Shown here piece by piece: positions 1-6,796 of a stretch of DNA of 19,432 nucleotides. The translations under genes and the position numbers were made by a program. The notes beneath the pieces are model-generated. The model was not told the origin of the DNA. It saw nothing but the letters and a program-made list of their open reading frames with translations, and made no database searches. The DNA is from Methanosarcinales archaeon (GTDB taxonomy: Archaea > Halobacteriota > Methanosarcinia > Methanotrichales > Methanotrichaceae). The stretch's first letter is position 1; each line of letters opens with the position of its first letter. The stretch spans positions 1-19,432 of the forward strand of contig JAAEEW010000062.1 in assembly GCA_013415595.1 (NCBI GenBank), in the 5' to 3' direction.

Positions 1-833
1 CGGCTTCTTCCCGCCTCCATGCGATAGAGGTCCATGAGTGCGTAGACCTCCTCCGGGACCCGTGTCTCCACGCATTCTCCCAGGAGAGAGCGAGCCTGCT
101 CAGCCATAAAGGGATGATCATGGGTGTACTTGCCGGAGACGAACTCCTCGATGATCCGCTCGATGTTATGGTCGTCGCACTTGCCCGCCAGTATGCGACG
201 GACCAGGACCTTCATCTGCTCCAGGGCTTTTCTGGCCTCCTCCGCCAGGACCAGGGTCTTGTCGTCCATCTCGTCTATCTTCTTCTTCTCCACCACCTTC
301 AGCAGGGAGGTGGCCGGATATACGGAGGTCTGATCCCCCAGCTGGGGGTCCACCGGACCCATGGCTGCGTTGGGGTCCATGATTATCTCGTCCACGGCCA
401 GGGCGATGAGGGTGCCGCCGGACATGGCGTAGTGGGGGATGATCACCGTCTTCCTGGCCGGATGCTGCTTCAAGGCCAGAGCTATCTGGGTTGCCGCCAG
501 GGCCAGGCCGCCGGGGGTGTGGAGGATTATATCTATGGGCACGTTCGGGGGAGTGGTGCGAATGGCTCTCACCACCACCTCGCTGTCGTCGATATCGATG
601 TACCTGGCCAGGGGTATGCCAAGGAAGCTGATGGTCTCCTGCCGGTGGATGAGGGTTATGACGTTGGAGCCCCTCTTCTTCCCCAGCTTCACCAGCAGTC
701 GCTTTCTTCCCATCTGCAGGGCATTTCGCTGCAACATGGGGATAAAAAACAGGATGAAGAAGAGGAGTATCCAGATGTTGTTGAGCACAATATCCAGTAT
801 CGGTGAGACGGTAGAATCTGCCAGAAAGACCAC
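1..833 (-). CDS. Membrane-anchored Clp-fold serine protease, SDH_sah family (partial, C-terminus beyond window)
   Basis: Reading leftward from a GTG at 833 gives 277 codons with no stop, so the C-terminus lies outside the window. Residues about 20-34 form one hydrophobic segment, followed by a basic stretch, suggesting a single N-terminal membrane anchor. The body carries the block VITLIHRQETISFLGIPLAR (58-77), then HTPGG (105-109) and HYAMSGGT (134-141). In this Clp/SppA-fold family these correspond to the oxyanion-loop region and the nucleophile motif, with Ser138 the likely nucleophile. GPVDPQLG follows. Known role of the family: ATP-independent serine proteases named from serine dehydrogenase proteinase; the substrate here is unknown. 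The start is uncertain: no Shine-Dalgarno is visible, and GTG at 788 or ATG at 737 are alternatives, but 737 would remove the anchor. Family assignment is firm, function in the cell is not. Confidence 0.88.
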   Translation of the reverse strand, partial: MVFLADSTVSPILDIVLNNIWILLFFILFFIPMLQRNALQMGRKRLLVKLGKKRGSNVITLIHRQETISFLGIPLARYIDIDDSEVVVRAIRTTPPNVPIDIILHTPGGLALAATQIALALKQHPARKTVIIPHYAMSGGTLIALAVDEIIMDPNAAMGPVDPQLGDQTSVYPATSLLKVVEKKKIDEMDDKTLVLAEEARKALEQMKVLVRRILAGKCDDHNIERIIEEFVSGKYTHDHPFMAEQARSLLGECVETRVPEEVYALMDLYRMEAGRS

Positions 834-861
834 CCAGCCGAATTAAAATATTGAGATGATC

Positions 862-873
862 GTAATTAAAGCT
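862..873 (-). promoter_or_regulatory. TATA-like element ahead of the protease gene
   Basis: On the minus strand an AT-rich stretch (gctttaattacg) sits about 30 bases upstream of the GTG at 833. It would place the RNA start near 842, leaving a very short leader. This is inferred from archaeal TATA spacing only. A second AT-rich stretch nearer the gene (842-855) would start RNA downstream of 833. Confidence 0.3.
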
Positions 874-1140
874 TTGCGAGCGGCATACCAGGGCCTCGAT
901 CCGCCTGAGGGTCACACAGTGCGATCATCAAAAGGGAGGCCGGACCGGCTTTGCGCTCTAGATGGGAGAGACTCCGTCCTCTGCCGGCCAGGGTGGCCCC
1001 CGGGCAGAGGAGGGGAGCATTTGAAGAGCTCCAGGGAGCCATCTGGAGACGCGCTGCCCTGCAGGAGACATGACCGGGAAGTTCGAGGGACCCGGATGGA
1101 TGGCCGCTTTGATCTGAAGAGCAGCCTTTGTCGCAAAATT
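874..1140. other. Gene-free GC-rich block with several strong hairpins (candidate structured leader or small RNA)
   Basis: The interval 846-1385 has no convincing gene. Reading frames across it on both strands give arginine- and proline-rich peptides with no motif. The GC-rich core holds perfect inverted repeats: cctctgcc (978-985) with ggcagagg (1003-1010), enclosing a ggcc/ggcc pair, and ctccag (1029-1034) with ctggag (1043-1048). AT-rich DNA flanks it on both sides, and a good minus-strand TATA sits at 1151-1160. It could therefore be a long structured leader of the protease gene or a separate RNA. No known riboswitch or tRNA was recognised. The AT-rich part from 1141 to 1385 appears to hold only promoter elements. 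Confidence 0.35.
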
Positions 1141-1150
1141 AAATATCAAT

Positions 1151-1160
1151 TTTTATATAC
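1151..1160 (-). promoter_or_regulatory. Strong TATA-like box reading toward the structured block
   Basis: The minus strand reads gtatataaaa, one of the best TATA matches in the window. The expected RNA start is near 1128, at the right-hand edge of the GC-rich hairpin block. There is no start codon of a credible gene within 290 bases downstream, which is why a leader or small RNA is suspected. Confidence 0.4.
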
Positions 1161-1320
1161 ATGTTGAATTAATCAGTTTGAGGGCATGGAGCACTCATCA
1201 ATTCTAATTTCAATGATCCGCAAGATAATCGCCTCATGCATTTGGATTATGAAGATTGATTAATTTAAAATTTTTAATTGCAATCATTTCAAGGGTAAAA
1301 TTTAAGCGTAAGACAGAAGA

Positions 1321-1329
1321 AATATATAT
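1321..1329 (+). promoter_or_regulatory. TATA box of the thrombospondin-repeat gene
   Basis: The plus strand reads aatatatat about 60 bases before the ATG at 1386. This predicts an RNA start near 1350 and a leader of about 35 bases. That leader carries a Shine-Dalgarno-like gggga immediately upstream of the start (around 1375-1380). The spacing is typical for archaea. Confidence 0.5.
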
Positions 1330-1385
1330 GGGCAAGATATCTTTAGAGTGAAATTTCCGTAATTGGATAGGAAAGGGGAGTTCGA

Positions 1386-4094
1386 ATGAGTCTGGAGAAA
1401 GAGATCAGAAAAGGACTGGCGGCACTTTCGCTGGTCATGGCCGTCCTCATGATGCTGTGTCCTTTGAGTGCGGCCGATGATGCAAACAACGATACCGCAG
1501 AGGTATCCGACGCTGGAGGGCTCGCTCTCCAGAACGTATCTGCCGTTGATAACTGCCCCGACGAGGTCAATCCCGCGGTGATGGATCAGGACTCGCCCCA
1601 GGTGAACAACGGAGTGCCCAGAAACAGCCTGTGGCAGTCCTTCACCGCCGGGGAGTCCGGGATGCTGAGCGAGATCGACGTCAGCCTGGCCGGGAACGAC
1701 AGCACCACGGTGACGGTCAAGCTGGAGCTGTACGAGGGAGAGGGCACCGCCGGAAAGTTCCTGCAGAGCCAGACGGCAGAGCTGGAGAACCAGGCCCTGG
1801 GAAGCTGGAACTACATACGCCTGGACCTCCCGGTGACGGTGACCAATGGCACCAAGTATACCCTTCGCCTGGTGGCCGACCGGAACCTGAACTTCAGGGC
1901 CAACAGCAACGCCTACGCCGGCGGGATAGCCAGCGAGGGCGACCCGGTGAACTTCGACTGGGCTTTTCGCACCTTCGTCAAGCCTGACTCGGACGGCGAC
2001 GGCATCGGGGACGGCTGCGACAACTGTCCACAGGTCCCCAACCGGGAGCAGATGGACGTAGACCAGGACGGAGTGGGGGAGGCCTGCGACAACTGCCCGG
2101 CCATACAAAACGCGGACCAGAAGGACGTTGACGGCGACGGGCTGGGAGACGTCTGCGACAACTGTCCAAAGCAGGCCAATCCCAGCCAGAACGACACCGA
2201 CTCCGATGCAATCGGTGACGCCTGCGACAACTGTCTGCAGATCCCCAACCCCGAGCAGAAGGATGGAGACGGGGACGACGTGGGCGACGATTGCGACAAC
2301 TGCATAGCGACCAGGAATCCTGACCAGAAGGATTCGGACTCCGACGGACTGGGCGACCTGTGCGATAACTGCCCGGAGGTTCCCAACGCCGACCAGAACG
2401 ACACTGACGCCGACGGGCTGGGGAACAAATGCGACAACTGTCTGATGGTCAAGAATGCTGACCAGGCGGATGCCGACTCAGACGGGCTGGGAGACGTCTG
2501 CGACAACTGCCCCCAGGTGGTCAATCCCGACCAGAACGACACCGATGAAGATGGAGTTGGAGACCTGGCCGACAACTGCCTGAACGTCTCCAATGCCGAC
2601 CAGAAGGATTCAGATTCAGACGGACTGGGAGACAAGTGCGACAACTGCCCCCAGGTGGCCAATCTAGACCAGAACGACACCGATGACGACGGAGTGGGCG
2701 ACGTCTGCGACAACTGCCTGGATATCGCCAACAACGACCAGAAGGACGTCGACCGGGACACGGTGGCCGATGTCTGCGACAACTGCCCGGAGGTGGCCAA
2801 TCTAGACCAGAACGACACCGATGACGACGGGCTGGGAGACAAATGCGACAACTGCCCGGAGGCCATAAACCCGGAGCAGGAAGACGGGGACTTGGATAAG
2901 GTGGGCGACGTCTGCGACAACTGCCCGGAGGCTGCCAACCGGGACCAGAAGGACATAGACCAGGACAGCCTGGGCGACGTCTGCGATAACTGCCCCCAGA
3001 TCTCCAACCTGGACCAAAACGACACTGACGCCGACGGAGTGGGCGACGTCTGCGACAACTGCCCCGCCCTCGACAATTCCGACCAGAGGGACTCCGATCG
3101 TGACCTGGTGGGAGACCTGTGCGACAACTGTCCCTCCAGGGCCAATGCCGACCAGAGAGACAGCGACGCCGACGGTCTCGGTGACGCCTGCGACAACTGC
3201 CCCCAGGTACCCAACGCCGACCAGAACGACAGCGATGACGACGGAATAGGGGATGCCTGCGACAATTGCATTGAGCTGGCCAACTCCGACCAGGCGGACA
3301 CCGACCGGGACGGGCTGGGAGATAAATGCGACAACTGCAAGTCAGTCCCCAACCCGGACCAATCCGACCGGGACCAGGACAGGGTGGGAGACCTCTGCGA
3401 CATCTGCCCCACTCTGTCCAACCGGGACCAGAAGGACATAGACCAGGACGGGGTGGGAGACCTCTGCGACAACTGTCTGCAGACCGTCAACCCCAGCCAG
3501 AACGACAGCGATGACGACGGAATAGGGGATGCCTGCGACAACTGTCCGCTGGCGGCCAACTCCGACCAGAACGACACCGACCTGGACGGGGTGGGCAACC
3601 TGTGTGATAACTGCCTGATGGTCAAGAACCAGGACCAGATGGACAGCGATGGCGACGGGGTGGGCGACGCCTGCGCCGTTTTGGCCTATGTGGACATCGA
3701 CCCCGACGGATGCCCGAGCAGCCTCTCCCTGGCCGGAAAGGGGCTGGTCACCGTGGCTATCATGGGCAGCGACGAGCTGGACGTGATGGCCATCGATCCC
3801 CGCACGGTCCGGCTGAGCCGGGCGGACGTGAGCGGCCAGGTGGAGCCCACCATCACCTGGAGCTATCAGGACCTGGGCCAGCCGGTGCTGGACAGGGAGT
3901 GCGGCTGCGAGAGCCTGCCCCCGGATGGAAAGACCGATCTGCTGCTGCAGTTCTACGAGGAGGCCATCGTGGGGGCCCTGGACCTGGAGAGGGTGGCGGG
4001 AGGAACCATCCCCCTGCTCCTGAAGGGCAGCCTCAACGACAGGAATCAGCGGCGGGTGATCATGGGCCAGGACTGCGTCAAGGTTGACCGTTGA
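1386..4094 (+). CDS. Secreted thrombospondin type 3 repeat protein
   Basis: This encodes 902 residues. Residues 1-30 form a signal peptide (basic start, hydrophobic core, ending near LSAADD). Residues about 50-200 form a predicted beta-sandwich with no catalytic motif. Residues 202-753 are 24 consecutive 23-residue thrombospondin type 3 units of the pattern DxDGxGDxCDNCP then NxDQxD, followed by a half unit. In this family the regularly spaced Asp/Asn side chains bind calcium and the cysteines make disulfides, giving a rigid rod outside the cell. Residues about 764-902 resemble a C-terminal domain often paired with such repeats (VDIDPDGCPSSLSLAGKG; a wAsYQDLG-like block; a PDGKTDLLLQF block). 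No C-terminal membrane anchor is present, so the protein is either released or held non-covalently. A likely role is adhesion, matrix or surface structure; this is inferred. Confidence 0.93.
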   Translation: MSLEKEIRKGLAALSLVMAVLMMLCPLSAADDANNDTAEVSDAGGLALQNVSAVDNCPDEVNPAVMDQDSPQVNNGVPRNSLWQSFTAGESGMLSEIDVSLAGNDSTTVTVKLELYEGEGTAGKFLQSQTAELENQALGSWNYIRLDLPVTVTNGTKYTLRLVADRNLNFRANSNAYAGGIASEGDPVNFDWAFRTFVKPDSDGDGIGDGCDNCPQVPNREQMDVDQDGVGEACDNCPAIQNADQKDVDGDGLGDVCDNCPKQANPSQNDTDSDAIGDACDNCLQIPNPEQKDGDGDDVGDDCDNCIATRNPDQKDSDSDGLGDLCDNCPEVPNADQNDTDADGLGNKCDNCLMVKNADQADADSDGLGDVCDNCPQVVNPDQNDTDEDGVGDLADNCLNVSNADQKDSDSDGLGDKCDNCPQVANLDQNDTDDDGVGDVCDNCLDIANNDQKDVDRDTVADVCDNCPEVANLDQNDTDDDGLGDKCDNCPEAINPEQEDGDLDKVGDVCDNCPEAANRDQKDIDQDSLGDVCDNCPQISNLDQNDTDADGVGDVCDNCPALDNSDQRDSDRDLVGDLCDNCPSRANADQRDSDADGLGDACDNCPQVPNADQNDSDDDGIGDACDNCIELANSDQADTDRDGLGDKCDNCKSVPNPDQSDRDQDRVGDLCDICPTLSNRDQKDIDQDGVGDLCDNCLQTVNPSQNDSDDDGIGDACDNCPLAANSDQNDTDLDGVGNLCDNCLMVKNQDQMDSDGDGVGDACAVLAYVDIDPDGCPSSLSLAGKGLVTVAIMGSDELDVMAIDPRTVRLSRADVSGQVEPTITWSYQDLGQPVLDRECGCESLPPDGKTDLLLQFYEEAIVGALDLERVAGGTIPLLLKGSLNDRNQRRVIMGQDCVKVDR
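1989..3644 (+). repeat. 24 in-frame tandem units of 69 bases (thrombospondin type 3)
   Basis: There are exactly 24 units with no length change, plus a half unit starting at 3645. Units vary at many third positions but share blocks: 2653-2692 equals 2791-2830 over 40 bases, and 3221-3265 equals 3497-3541 over 45 bases. Unit 9 lacks the first cysteine (GDLADNC), and unit 21 reads CDIC in place of CDNC. The repeats also create long open frames on the opposite strand, which are artefacts. Confidence 0.95.
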
Positions 4095-4105
4095 AGGAAA
4101 AAGAC

Positions 4106-4157
4106 TGCCGGAGGGGGACAGGGGATTCACCCTTCCCCCTGGACCCCACCTCCGGCA
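4106..4157 (+). terminator. Long hairpin downstream of the thrombospondin-repeat gene
   Basis: tgccggagg (4106-4114) pairs perfectly with cctccggca (4149-4157), and inside it cagggg (4119-4124) pairs with cccctg (4136-4141). It begins 11 bases after the stop codon and is followed by pyrimidine-rich DNA with a T5 run near 4182. It could be a terminator or a 3'-end stabilising structure. Confidence 0.5.
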
Positions 4158-4201
4158 ATCGACCTCCCCTCTTCTCTATCATTTTTCGTCGCTGAAAAAG
4201 C

Positions 4202-4210
4202 CTTTAAAAA
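4202..4210 (+). promoter_or_regulatory. TATA box of the PAP2 phosphatase gene
   Basis: The plus strand reads ctttaaaaa about 35 bases before the ATG at 4241. The RNA start would be near 4229, giving a leader of about 12 bases that just includes a GGAG at 4231-4234. Confidence 0.45.
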
Positions 4211-4240
4211 GATAACTCTCAAGCACCAGCGGAGCAAAAG

Positions 4241-5302
4241 ATGGAGCCGACCGAGGGCATGACCGTCATCCATAGTTTGCAAAGCCTTGAGTGGATGGAG
4301 CCGGGAATGCAGCTCTTCTCCTTCCTGGGAACCCTGGAGTTCTACCTGATCTTCATGCCTGCCCTGTACTGGTGCGTGGACGCCAGGCTGGGGCTGAGGG
4401 TGGCACTGGTCCTGGTCCTGGGAAAGGGGATGACCGACGCCCTGAAGCTGGCCTTCCACAGCCCCCGCCCCTACTGGGTCAGCCCTCAGGTGAAGGCCCT
4501 GAGCAGCTACCCCAGCTTCGCCATGCCCTCCGGCCATGCAGAGGACGCGGTGGCGGTCTGGGGGATGGTGGCCCGGGGAAAGTGGAAGCGTTCCCGGGCC
4601 ATAGTGGCAGCCCTGGTCGGCCTGATCGGGCTAATCGGCATCTCCCGCATCTACCTGGGAGTCCACTTCCCCGCAGACGTCCTGGCGGGCTATGCCCTGG
4701 GGGCAGCGGTCCTGGCGGCATTCCTGCTGCTGGAGGGGCGGGCGGCGGCCTGGATGGCCTCCCGGGGGCTGGCAGCCCAGATCCTGGCCTCCTTCCTGGC
4801 CTCCCTGGCCCTGCTCTCCTTGAGCTTCCTGGCCCTGGCCGGGCTGGAGGGCTGGCAGATGCCGGCGGCCTGGGAGGCCCGGGCCCTGGCCAGCTCCGGC
4901 GAGGCCATCGATCCCCTGAACCCGAGAGAGGCCTTTGCCTCTGGGGGAATGCTCTTTGGCGTGGCCCTGGGAGCCCTACTTCTCCGCCGCCGAGGCCAGG
5001 TCTCTACCGCGGGCCGGATCAGGACCAAGGCGGCCCGCTACCTGCTGGGAATGGCCGGGCTGCTCATCATCTGGTACGGCTCGGGGGCCATCATGGACGG
5101 CCAGGGCCCGGCTGCCTGGGCCCTCATTTATCTGCGCTCCTTCCTGGCCGGGGCCTGGGTGGCAGCCGGAGCGCCTGAGCTCTTCAGGAGGATGGGGCTG
5201 GCCGGGACAGGGGATGATGGTGATGAACAAAATGGGGGGCAATGGGGACTGACGAGAGCGAAGGGGATGAAGGGAAAGGATGAGAGTGAATGGGAACGAT
5301 GA
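4241..5302 (+). CDS. PAP2-superfamily membrane phosphatase
   Basis: This encodes 353 residues and is a multi-pass membrane protein. All three signature motifs of the PAP2/lipid phosphate phosphatase superfamily are present: K69 with RP at 76-77 (Kx6RP), PSGH at 96-99, and SRIYLGVH at 135-142. His99 and His142 are the expected catalytic histidines, acting through a phosphohistidine intermediate on lipid or isoprenoid phosphates or diphosphates. The substrate cannot be read from sequence. Undecaprenyl-type or archaeal polyprenyl diphosphates are possible. Further hydrophobic segments follow from 145 to about 310. The last 35 residues are hydrophilic and low in complexity, encoded by a purine-rich tract from about 5250. 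The start is supported by GGAG six bases upstream. It stands alone, downstream of a hairpin, with its own promoter. Confidence 0.9.
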   Translation: MEPTEGMTVIHSLQSLEWMEPGMQLFSFLGTLEFYLIFMPALYWCVDARLGLRVALVLVLGKGMTDALKLAFHSPRPYWVSPQVKALSSYPSFAMPSGHAEDAVAVWGMVARGKWKRSRAIVAALVGLIGLIGISRIYLGVHFPADVLAGYALGAAVLAAFLLLEGRAAAWMASRGLAAQILASFLASLALLSLSFLALAGLEGWQMPAAWEARALASSGEAIDPLNPREAFASGGMLFGVALGALLLRRRGQVSTAGRIRTKAARYLLGMAGLLIIWYGSGAIMDGQGPAAWALIYLRSFLAGAWVAAGAPELFRRMGLAGTGDDGDEQNGGQWGLTRAKGMKGKDESEWER

Positions 5303-5400
5303 GAATGAAAGGGATGATTGGGGGGGAGTTGACCGCCCTGCCTGGCCTGCATGGCGGAGCCAGCCTGCAGACGGCGTTTCAGACGGCTTTCGGACCATCC

Positions 5401-6057
5401 TCATCCCCACATGTAGACCGGCAGGGCCAGCAGGAAGGTAGGCACCGCCACCAGGGCCCATATCCGGGGGCTTCCCCGGTAAATCTTCCGGCCGTCCAGG
5501 GGCCCTGCCGGTATCAGGTTGAAGGCGGCCAGGGTCAGGTTGATGAAGAAGGCGAAGTAGGCGGCGTTGATGGAGAGATCGCTGGTCAGGACGCCGCTCA
5601 AGAGCAGCATAAGGAAGAAGACCATGAGGGCGATGTTGGTCAGCGGCCCGGCCAGGGATATCCACAGCAGATGCCGGGCGACGCTTTGCTCCGTCGTTTG
5701 CGCCGGCTCTCCCTGGCCCGGCCAGGGATTCTGTGCGGAGGTCAGAAAGCTCCTCTGGCGTATCACCACCGCCCCGGGGGCGGCGATTATGAATCCCATC
5801 AGGGCCATGGCGATGATGACGATCAGCCCCACCCGGTTGGCCTGGTACTCTGCCCAGTAGCCGTAATGCTGGGCCACGAACTTGTGGGCCAGCTCGTGCA
5901 GCAGAAACCCGCTTCCCACCGCCAGGGCGGAGATGAGGAAGATCTCGGCGCCGGGAACCGACCGCTGGCCCATTATGGCAAAGGCGATGGTAAGAGAAGC
6001 CAGGGACAGCAGGAGATCGAGAACCTCCGTCGATCCCAGTCGATTTGAATAGACCAT
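5401..6057 (-). CDS. Site-2-type membrane zinc metalloprotease (M50 family)
   Basis: This encodes 218 residues. It has several membrane segments and the zinc-binding motif HELAH (54-58, with Glu55 catalytic) inside a hydrophobic helix. A second motif, NLIPAGPLDG (180-189), supplies the third zinc ligand Asp188; the family usually has an N-P-D-G-like or GPLDG form here. Known role: intramembrane cleavage of membrane-bound proteins. In archaea these short forms have few known substrates. Residues about 101-128 form a hydrophilic loop longer than in many relatives. The ATG has aggtg just upstream and a TATA box at 6081-6090. It is convergent with the PAP2 gene, with 98 bases between them holding no gene, only the purine-rich tract and a gccgtctg direct repeat. 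Confidence 0.9.
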   Translation of the reverse strand: MVYSNRLGSTEVLDLLLSLASLTIAFAIMGQRSVPGAEIFLISALAVGSGFLLHELAHKFVAQHYGYWAEYQANRVGLIVIIAMALMGFIIAAPGAVVIRQRSFLTSAQNPWPGQGEPAQTTEQSVARHLLWISLAGPLTNIALMVFFLMLLLSGVLTSDLSINAAYFAFFINLTLAAFNLIPAGPLDGRKIYRGSPRIWALVAVPTFLLALPVYMWG

Positions 6058-6080
6058 TGAACACCTGTTTTAAAAGGGAC

Positions 6081-6090
6081 TGATATATAA
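6081..6090 (-). promoter_or_regulatory. TATA box of the M50 protease gene
   Basis: The minus strand reads ttatatatca, with its centre about 28 bases upstream of the ATG at 6057. The expected RNA start is only a few bases from the ATG, so the transcript is nearly leaderless. Confidence 0.5.
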
Positions 6091-6189
6091 TTTGCTGATG
6101 GCCGATTGGGGCCCCGGCTGGAGTCGTCCCCCATGAGGCCGACCAGAGACTGCCGGGACCCAAACAGGCGGCGAGATAGCCTGTGGGGG

Positions 6190-6717
6190 TCAATCCCCCG
6201 TCTGACCGTCGGAGAGGGAGAGCTGGTAGCTCACCTCGGTTATCATACTTCCCCACAGCCGGTGAGTGACCTCTTCGGTCTTGACGAAGCCCAGGGATTG
6301 GTACAGCCCGGTGGCGGCGGCCAGGATGTCCACGGTCCACAGGAAGACCGAGGAGTAGCCGGCTGCCCGGCAGAATTGCACTGCCTCCTTCACCAGATGC
6401 CGGCCCAGGCCGCAGCCCCTATGCCCCGGATCGAGAAGCAGCCAGCGCAGCTGGGCCTCGTCCTCGGAGAACTGGACCACGGCTGCCGATCCCACGATGC
6501 GCCCCTCCTGCTCCACGATCCAGATCTGCTCCCGGGGGGTGTGGGACATGGCAAAGCTGGACAGGGGGACGGCCACGTAGGCGTCGAAGGTGTGGTCCCA
6601 GCCCTGCTCCCGGCCGTAGATGGAGCCGTGCAGGTAGGTGATATAGCCCACGTCCCCGGGACGAAGGTCGTGGCGGATGGTGACGGGACGGTCGAAATCG
6701 CGATTGTTGAGTCTCAT
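6190..6717 (-). CDS. GNAT-family N-acetyltransferase
   Basis: This encodes 175 residues. The acetyl-CoA binding motif A is clear: the strand QLRWLLLDPGHRGCGLG (89-105) with the R-G-x-G-x-G turn at 100-105, followed by the helix HLVKEAVQFC. A later block, TGLYQSLGF, matches the family's C-terminal motif B. The N-terminal block YLHGSIYGREQGWDHTFDAYVA resembles the acetyltransferase half of proteins that in other organisms are fused to MarR regulators, but no MarR domain is present here. The acceptor is unknown. The ATG at 6717 has no strong Shine-Dalgarno (ggcgag nearby). It follows the ABC ATPase gene on the same strand after 79 bases containing a hairpin, so it may be transcribed separately. 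The 132 bases between it and the M50 gene show only the M50 promoter. Confidence 0.88.
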   Translation of the reverse strand: MRLNNRDFDRPVTIRHDLRPGDVGYITYLHGSIYGREQGWDHTFDAYVAVPLSSFAMSHTPREQIWIVEQEGRIVGSAAVVQFSEDEAQLRWLLLDPGHRGCGLGRHLVKEAVQFCRAAGYSSVFLWTVDILAAATGLYQSLGFVKTEEVTHRLWGSMITEVSYQLSLSDGQTGD

Positions 6718-6765
6718 GCGCTCGCCAGGATGAACCTCTTGAGGAAATCTTGCGGCTCTTTTTGT

Positions 6766-6782
6766 GGCCCCTGACAGGGGCC
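6766..6782 (-). terminator. Hairpin between the ABC ATPase and the acetyltransferase
   Basis: ggcccct (6766-6772) and aggggcc (6776-6782) pair perfectly around a three-base loop. A competing hairpin ggcc-gaaaa-ggcc at 6779-6791 shares four bases with it. It lies 15 bases past the ATPase stop. No long T-run follows on the minus strand, so it may attenuate or protect the RNA end rather than stop transcription. Confidence 0.35.
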
Positions 6783-6796
6783 GAAAAGGCCGGGAG

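Noticed and set aside
1070..1100. gttcga-like word suggesting a tRNA T-loop
   Set aside because: The flanking bases do not form a T-stem, and no acceptor, D or anticodon arm can be drawn around it.
856..1167. A 103-codon plus-strand frame (and two minus-strand frames) in the first intergenic region
   Set aside because: Arg/Pro/Gly-rich composition, no ribosome site, no motif, and the DNA contains strong hairpins instead.
1913..3625. A 570-codon open frame on the minus strand, serine-rich and highly repetitive
   Set aside because: It is the mirror of the thrombospondin repeats: the repeat codons happen to contain no stops in that frame. It has no start context, and the plus-strand frame has a signal peptide and clear domains.
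1989..3644. Regular DNA repeats that could suggest a CRISPR array
   Set aside because: The units are contiguous 69-base coding repeats with no unique spacers, and they translate to a known calcium-binding repeat.
4976..6340. A 454-codon minus-strand frame across the PAP2/M50 junction
   Set aside because: It overlaps two genes with clear catalytic motifs in other frames and has a Pro/Arg/Gly-rich shadow composition.
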